NCBI GenBank assembly: GCA_028752905.1
Contig: JAQNBH010000017.1
Location: 33,307,908-33,371,907 of the forward strand
Direction of reading: 5' to 3'
DNA from: Cladorhizidae sp. MBARI D1340-BT2
Taxonomy: Eukaryota > Porifera > Demospongiae > Poecilosclerida > Cladorhizidae
DNA length: 64,000 nt
The position numbers were made by a program, and so were the translations under genes. The notes below the pieces were generated by a model. That model saw only the letters and a program-made list of their open reading frames with translations. It did not search any database and was not told the origin of the DNA. Shown here one piece after another: positions 57,330 to 64,000 of this stretch (positions within the stretch are counted from its first letter, which is position 1; each line of letters begins with the position of its first letter).

Positions 57330-59234
57330 CTGATAGCACATAAAACACACATGAGAAAAAAATGTGTGGTCTTTAATTCTGCAAAAAAAATAATGGAGTA
57401 AATCTTAAGTTAATTAATGCAGTAGACCCTTGCTTAGCCGGATCCCCTTAATCTGAAACTTTGCAAATCTAAATCGCTATGTGCTAAATGCTCCCTCCCA
57501 ATAACTGTAAAAATTACATGCATATGCATCCTTTTTATAAGAAGCTGCTGCATAATGGCCCCTATGAACCCTATGAAGAAGAAATAGACTTCAAAAAGAG
57601 CACACAAAAGCCAAACAGTTGAGCAGAAAGTCGAGATTCGAGATCAGATTAGAAAGAACAGCTGCAAGCTTCTGCCTGAACAGTATTTTTACACAGACAT
57701 AAAGAAAAAGGACAGTGAGTTAAGAGAACCTACAAAAGGAAGCTAACAGAGGTAGGTGGGATGCAGCAAAGAAGTGAAGACTATGGATCTCTTCCAATCC
57801 TATGAAGATTGGAAGAGATCAGGAGTTGGAAGAAGCAGTTTTTGTATAGTTCAGAAAATGATTTTTTTCCATGTACATTTTATGCAGCAGCTGATTACCA
57901 ATTATATGAGCACTGCACATTATGATTTGTATTTCTATTCAGTAAGTATATAGCAACCATGGGAACCACTTCCAAGCTATTCGGATTAGTGAGGGTCTAC
58001 TTTAGCATGTTATACCATTTATGCTGATATGCTCACTAATCTATTCTAAGCCATACACCTGAAGAGGCTGCTCGCTACACCAGATGGGTAACATTGACTG
58101 ATCACCACAGTGAAAAAGGTTAAAGTATCTCGTGCAACCATGGATACTTGGTCGACCATGTTAGTTGTCTATTAGTATATAAGTAGAATAATATTAGTAT
58201 CATTTCATGATTTTTTTAGGCTGTTCTATAGTTGGCAGTTGAAACTACCTAACCAAAATCCCACAAATTGATTGGAGCAGTTGTGAGTGATGCTAAGGGA
58301 TCAATAATGAGGAAGGCAACTCAAAATATTACTAAATGTAGGTCGTTAATTTTCAATATGTAATGGTGTAATGGTGTACTCTATCACTGAATCATGAGAT
58401 TTTCTTCTAAGGAAAGTGGTGCAAAATAATATGACAGTGGTTCTGAATTGTGATACATAACAGTGTCATAATAAATAATTCTCATTCATCTACAACATAC
58501 AGACATTGGGTGTGGCAATGTATGGGTGGAAGCATATTTTATATTAACTAAAAGAGAATAGTAAATTTTGTGAATTGTAGAGCAGCACTCTCATGTTGTC
58601 CTTGCCCTCGAGTTGCTCTCCTCTGATCCTCCCACTCTGCAGAGGACTAAGCTCTCCTTCTTGCTCTATCCTTCTATAGTAACTTACCTCAGTTCCTCAT
58701 TTTCTTCAGCACTTTTTTCAATCTCACTCATTTCTTGCTCCATTTTCATCTGTCCATCTCTGCAGCAGACTTTGCTCTCCTTTTTGCTCCATTCTTCTCA
58801 TTTCTTTTAGTTAGCCAAGCTCTACTCAGTTCCTCAGTTTCTACAGCCTAGCTCTTTCACTATCATGTCTCGCTTCCATATCATTTTTTTTTTACTTGGT
58901 TCCATTGTTATACCAAATGATCTCTTCGCATTAAATTAGTGCATGTGCAGAATTATGATACTATAATTCACACACATGTATATATATGGAGGCCGTTAAT
59001 TGTTCTTTGTGATGACCATACACATGCCTGAGGCAAAAAGGTATTTCATAATTATGCAGTGCTCAATGCTTTGATTTAATGATAGGAGTGATGTAACATC
59101 CTCAGCAAGTATGTGTGTGTCAGAAAAAGTTTGCCACAATGACTGACGCTACAGATCTCTCCTTCAATAATTTAATACCCTTCATATATGTCCGCCATTA
59201 ACATTTAACATCTGTGGGGGGTATCCAAACCAAC
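57330..59234. other. Intron of gene B, no exon seen
   Basis: Segments at 58030-58200 resemble 53410-53600 (tctattctaagcca, catggatacttg), again showing segmental duplication. A C/T-rich region at 58600-58850 has repeated tcttctc/ctctgcag words. No gene recognised. Confidence 0.45.
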
Positions 59235-59447
59235 CTTGGAAATAGGAGGGGAAACAGAAGCCACGCCCTCATGCATTGTCTCATGCACTGTTGGTATGGT
59301 GGGTGTGGGAGACATTGACAAAAATTGGGAATCCTCTTGAGATTGGGTGCCTTTTTTCCTTTTCTCCTGTTCCTGTGATGATTGGATGATTGGTTCTGTT
59401 GGTGCTGGAAGCTTGGACACAGATTGGAATGCCTCAAGTACTTCCAT
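59235..59447 (-). CDS. Linker exon 1, possible first coding exon of gene B
   Basis: 213 bases (71 codons), phase 0, acceptor-like tattttag, donor gttggt. It opens with ATG: MEVLEAFQSVSKLPAPTEPI, then QSSQEQEKRKKGTQSQED and SMSPTPTIPTVHET, ending SPPISK. It lacks the EGAVEDALP start of the other linkers. It could begin translation of gene B or be an internal exon joined to the C2B exon of gene A upstream; both keep phase 0. Confidence 0.6.
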
Positions 59448-60121
59448 CTAAAATACAAAGCACAATTTTTTTATTAACTGTCAGAAAAAATGATGGTAGT
59501 ATACATACAGTAACAATAGAATACTTTTTAAAGTTGATAATATTGTTTTGTAATGCATCCGTGTTTCTAGTTGGATATGACTATTCTAACAACATGCGTT
59601 GGAGAGGTAGACAAAGTTGACACATCAGACAGGTAGTGATGAACATTGCTGGAAGACCAGAATGGAAAAATATTAAATATAATTATTGCACTAGCTACAT
59701 GCTTGTTCCAGAGAGAGTTGAAGTATATATCAGAAACAGAGAAGATCAAATATATTGTTTTATCCACTAGAATGAGATCTCGATGAGTCAGACAGAAAGG
59801 GATGAGCAAACTCATGAAGGAATAAAGTCTATAACCTCTAATGACAAGTATTTAAAGCATATTGGCATGAATAATAGAGGAGAGTATACAAGGAATAAAA
59901 AATATATATGACAGTGATTGCCTAGTCATGAGGAACAGTGACCACTGTTTGTGGAGATAAAAGAAAAGCAAAGAGAAGTTCTGTTCACAGACTTCAGATG
60001 TACTGTACCAGTGCAAAGGAATTTCCTCACTAACTAACTAACTAATTGTATATGCAGTACATGTTTAAATGTGCATAAATAGGATCCATCACATGCTATC
60101 ACAGCTGTCCACATACCGAGA

Positions 60122-60352
60122 TCAATCTTGAAAAGTAGTTGCTAAAAATCTATACTGACTTCTGTCTGCAATTGTACCCACTGTGTTCGCAATCACAGGG
60201 TTTTCTGCTTGGCTCCTCACAAGACTTGCAGCAACTATTTTATTTGCAGCTGGTGCTTGATCATCATGAGCTTCTATGGACATATGCATTCCACTCTCAG
60301 CGGCATCCTTCATGGAGGCTTCTCTCAAAAGCAAAAGGCAAATTACAAACAT
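60122..60352 (-). CDS. Possible last exon of gene A
   Basis: Starting at an in-phase ATG after cctgaag, it reads MFVICLLLLREASMKDAAES, then HMSIEAHDDQAPAANKIVAA, and stops at TGA (60122-60124), giving 76 residues. Phase 0 agrees with the C2B exon. The hydrophobic start is odd for the inside of a protein, and an acceptor four to five codons later would be out of frame. Low certainty. Confidence 0.35.
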   Translation of the reverse strand: MFVICLLLLREASMKDAAESGMHMSIEAHDDQAPAANKIVAASLVRSQAENPVIANTVGTIADRSQYRFLATTFQD

Positions 60353-60501
60353 CTTCAGGATTATTATTTCAATGACTACAACACTTGTGTAGTGCAGCAG
60401 AAAGCAATACGATAGCAAAGATCAGTGAGTCTAGTACAATATTAAATTTAACTTTGCCTTCCAAACATGAAAGTACATATCCAATGCAATGTTAAGATTA
60501 C

Positions 60502-61158
60502 CTTTATCTTTATTTCTTGAGATGGAGTCATGTCATGATGAAACGCTCTCTTGAATTTGGCTTCCTTCCTTTCTCTATTTATTGTGTCTACTTCAAAAGA
60601 TCTTTCTTTTCCTACGACTTTAGAGCTGAAGGACTTATGACTGACTGAATAGTCTACATATGGTCTTAGTGAGTGCCAGTGCTCCACCCACTTCCCAGGT
60701 TCTTTCAGCATTTGCTCCCAGTGGCCGGCCTCCTCTGCATTTGAATCCATCCACTTCATGTCTTTCTTTTCTCCATGATAAGATCCTAGTCTAAGACAAC
60801 CTACAAGAACATCTTCTGAGAGCATATAGTAATCCAGCATAATCACTTCCAATACTCTAGCTGTTCTCAGCTCTCCAAATGTGACATCTTCATAAGTAAA
60901 CTCCTCCTCCAAAACAGCATTGAAGTCATTCCACTTTATGTGAGCCTTCCGTAGTCCACTATCGCTCTTGTCTGGAAGAAGGTAGATCTTTGCATAGCCA
61001 TCTGTTTGTCGGATGCTGTCCATGGTAGGAAGGTTCCTTGCATTCACAACAGCTACATGCAATGTTCCTCTGGTTTCATCGTCCATTTCTTCTGTCATTG
61101 AACTGAACATCAGTTTCAGTCTTAATTTGCCAAGATGAGAAGACCCAATGTTAGAAGA
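60502..61158 (-). CDS. C2B-like domain exon of gene A
   Basis: 657 bases (219 codons), phase 0, acceptor cttttctttcag, donor gtaatc. Reads LGKLRLKLMFSSMTEEMDDE, GTLHVAVVNARNLPTMDSIR, GYAKIYLLPDKSDSGLRKAH, EEEFTYEDVTFGELRTARVL, and the Slp-type end MKWMDSNAEEAGHWEQMLKE, GKWVEHWHSLRPY. Unlike the other two C2B exons it does not stop after the domain but adds a basic tail (KERSFEVDTINRERKEAKFK) and splices on. Loop-3 ligands are lost (MLDYYMLSED). Close to the gene B C2B, suggesting gene duplication. Confidence 0.9.
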
Positions 61159-62494
61159 CTGAAAGAAAAGCCATATTTATATATTTAACTATCATAGGAC
61201 AAATATAAAATAAATGTACACATGAGAGAGCAAACTATATAGTCATATGAGCAGGCTAAGATTCGAACTTGCTAGAGAGTGTGGTTCATGTCAAATCTTG
61301 TCTTCAAACATAGATCTCAAACAAACTTTTAAGTCAAAATACTGTACAGACTGAAGGCTTAATATGACATTATTAAGCGATCATGCTCCGTTAACTCTTT
61401 AAAGCCAAAAACTAAACAATTTCATGTTAGCATGTACCTGAATTAAGTTTATGTGACCTGAAACAGCAAGAATATATTGAGCGTCTTCTTCATTACTTGA
61501 AGGCTATATCAAGTTAGCACTGTTGGTATGCTGGCTTGCCCAGTAACAATAAAAGCAAATTTGTCTAGCATGCTAGTGGTTAGGCCAAAGTATGGTTATT
61601 TAGTTTTTAAGCCAGTTAGTAACCTCGATTGCAAAGTGCTGGTATGGCAGGCTATTAAGCTATAAGATATTCAAAAATCATTTGCTGCTTTCAGCTAGAG
61701 CTAGCTATGGCTACTCACTTTTTATTTGATGACATGACTGCACCTGCAATAAACCTTTCCATTTCAGCAATTGCAGTATTATCTAGTAGATTATGGTAAT
61801 ATGCAGTAATTGTACCTAATTGTTTGCATAGAATTCTTAATATTATAGGGAATAATGTTTTCCAAACTGCATTCTTGGTGTGGATATATCTTCTACCACT
61901 AGGGGGGGGGGGGGATTGCAGGAGTGGATATATCTGCCATTGGTCCTATAGAGTCAAAACTACAGTGTAGATAAAGATGGGCTTGACATAAAATAATATA
62001 ATGCAAGACGAAATAAATTGGGTAAAACAAATGGTACTCCTGTGATGTGCTGCTGAGGTTGAATGTCTTATTGAGGAACTCTTATCTATCAGCTACTGCA
62101 AATAAAACTACATCTTCCTTTTTAAGGACATGACTTTGTGCGGAATTATAGAACTATAAATTTCTCAATTTACGATTCCCGATTCCCAAATAATTATTTT
62201 ATTAATATAGCTATAACATGCATGGAATAATCTTTCCAAAATATTCACATTATTAGAATGCAAATCCATAATCTACAGTTTTGTTAAGGACCAGCCTCAT
62301 TATGGTTAGTACACAATATCTACACAGTGATAATTGCACTATGTCTTCAACAAAACAAGAAATTCACACAAAATATTCAAGAGAGCTAAGGGAATAATCC
62401 CAATAAACATAGGAACCTGCATGGACTTCCTTAGCAGAAAAGCTTTATCACCAGCAGTATGGCCCATGATGGCAATTGCAACCCTATGCTATTA

Positions 62495-62640
62495 TATTAT
62501 TATTATTATTATTATTATTATTATCATAATCATAATCATAATCATAATCATAATTATAAGAGGAGGAGGAGGAGGAGGAGAAGAAGAAGAAACAATAATA
62601 ATAGAGGAGAAGAAGAAGAAACAATAATAATAGTAAAATA
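62495..62640. repeat. Compound microsatellite (ATT)n-(CATAAT)n-(GGA)n-(AGA)n
   Basis: Four adjoining simple repeats in one 145-base stretch. Confidence 0.95.
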
Positions 62641-62990
62641 GCCACCTCATCAAACAAAAGAATTAAAGTTTTTAATTAGTTCACTAGCTTTCACTAGCTT
62701 GTAGAGATATAAAAAGCGCATTTGACATGTATAAATAATTTTTACATAAAACGACTGTGAGCAATATCTGAGTATTTTGCACCCATAGGCACCTATAACT
62801 TAACTATGTTCTGTTTTCTATATGCTTTAATAGTTGCTGTAAGTCAAGATCCACTCATATAATCAGCACAAATAACTGAGAATTTTCCATTCATATATTT
62901 CACTCACGCACAAATTTTCTCCTAACTGTATTTTGTGGTCAAAGATCAAAAGAATGGAAGCTACCAGGTATTTTCCATTATAAATGTTAC

Positions 62991-63155
62991 CTCTTCTTCT
63001 TGCAGCTTATACCAGCATCCACTGAAGTCCTCCATATCAATTGTGGAGAGTAGGATTTTAATCTCACCAAGAAATCTGTCCTTGCCAAACCTGATCCAGT
63101 CCCATGCACTCACTCTGAGTGTACACAGAGGAATGTCCAACAGCTCAAGATGGAA
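62991..63155 (-). CDS. C2A domain, second half (gene A)
   Basis: 165 bases (55 codons), phase 0, acceptor atctatgtag, donor gtaaca. Reads FHLELLDIPLCTLRVSAWDW, then IRFGKDRFLGEIKILLSTID and GCWYKLQEEE. Close to plus-strand exon 15663-15824. The loop-3 Asp pair is changed (AWDWI), so one Ca2+ ligand is lost. The first half of this C2A lies beyond the window end or was not found in 63.2-64 kb. Confidence 0.88.
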
Positions 63156-63159
63156 CTAC

Positions 63160-64000
63160 ATAGATCAGAGTTAAAATCAGATATGCAAGATAATATTATT
63201 TACATTACTATATATATATGAATGTTAAGTATAGGCAAGTTCAGTTATTTTGCAAAGTTTTTTTTCCAGTTTAGTTTTAATGAAAATGTTTAAGTTTGGC
63301 ATAATTATAGCAGATATAAATAGATATCTATACATATATATGCACATATAATTTTAACGATATTAGATAACTTTAATTAAGAGCCTTTGTTTTAGCTTTG
63401 AGACTACCATTCAAGGCTATTACAATATCTTCATCAGGTGTAATTGAGGTATCATTTTAGCTACTTATCAGCCCAACAAGTTGTACTGGTTGACTTGTCA
63501 AAAAAGAAAGGAAACAAGAATGAGTCAACAAATATTTAGAGGACCGACATAGCTATAAAAAGTGTTTTTATTTTTTTATTTTAATAACAGGTCCTACAGG
63601 TTTATTCTTGTGATAAACCAATTCAGTATATGTAGCTATATAATTATTATATATTTTCATAACCAATGAATTCAAGAATTACTCAGTAATTCCAGAACCT
63701 ATTGACCGGCATATGTTCTTCATCATCATATTTAATACTGAAATACAACCTGCTTGTATTGAAGGTCTCTGCATTGTTTTAAAGACCTGTAAGTAAAGCA
63801 ACTGATCGCTTCTTTGCAGTGAAAACATGCAGCAGTGGCTTAATCTACTCGGCTAAGCTCAATATTGTGCACGCCAATACACGAGGGCAGTTTTTGTTTT
63901 TTTATGATACCATTCCATTTTTTGGTAAAATCATAGTGATAGGATCAATAATGTACAAGATCAGTGTGAGGAAAATTATATCTTTGATTTTTTTTTAATG
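63160..64000. other. Intron of gene A with a dispersed repeat
   Basis: Near 63800-63900 the sequence gtgaaaacatgcagcagtgg and ctcggctaagctcaatattg resembles the repeat block at 31290-31380. No exon found. Confidence 0.45.

Noticed and set aside
60448..60501. Read-through of the gene A C2B frame to a stop at 60448
   Set aside because: The donor gtaatc at 60501 is good and phase 0; the read-through tail VILTLHWICTFMFGRQS looks intronic. It remains possible as a minor form.

Overview
This is animal nuclear DNA. It has spliced genes with GT-AG introns, a tRNA gene with internal Pol III boxes, many minisatellites, and decayed hAT, piggyBac, LINE and Penelope-like elements. The low GC, short exons and transposon-derived domains fit a marine invertebrate, possibly a sponge. 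That assignment is inference. No prokaryotic signal was seen.

The coding core is a cluster of C2-domain genes resembling synaptotagmin-like (Slp/SYTL) proteins. A plus-strand gene runs from about 5.7 to 25.9 kb: a Pro/Thr/Ser-rich region, a C2 domain split over two exons, two Ser/Thr-rich linker exons, a second split C2 domain, and a single-exon C2 domain with the stop at 25913. A minus-strand gene (gene B) runs from about 59.4 to 34.7 kb. It has ten variants of one linker exon, three short exons, a C2A split over two exons and a C2B ending at 34708. The two genes are tail to tail. At 63.2-60.1 kb lies the 3' part of a second minus-strand C2 gene (gene A) whose 5' end is outside the window. 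From the first plus-strand C2 exon onward, almost every intron I can place is in phase 0, so exons can be duplicated or skipped without changing frame. This probably explains the linker-exon array.

Layout: 0-2.35 kb minisatellite with a 1240-base higher-order repeat; 2.5-5.6 kb 26-base satellite interrupted by a hAT element; 5.7-25.9 kb plus-strand gene, with a tRNA-Ala gene, an Ulp1-protease-like transposon remnant and at least eight minisatellites in its introns; 26-34 kb intergenic, with a broken piggyBac transposase, another transposase remnant and an inverted-repeat element; 34.7-59.5 kb minus-strand gene B with LINE and Penelope-like fragments in its introns; 60-63.2 kb gene A.

The most interesting non-coding signal is a hammerhead-ribozyme-like motif (CTGATGA, stem II hairpin, GAAA, short stem III, GTC/GTT) at four loci. 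It is fairly complete at 18.2 kb, present at both ends of a fold-back element at 43.1-43.8 kb, degenerate at 51.7 kb, and apparently the seed of the minisatellites at 7.7-8.1 and 43.2-43.8 kb. A GIY-YIG endonuclease fragment of Penelope type at 40.2-40.5 kb fits, because Penelope-like elements are known to carry hammerhead motifs.
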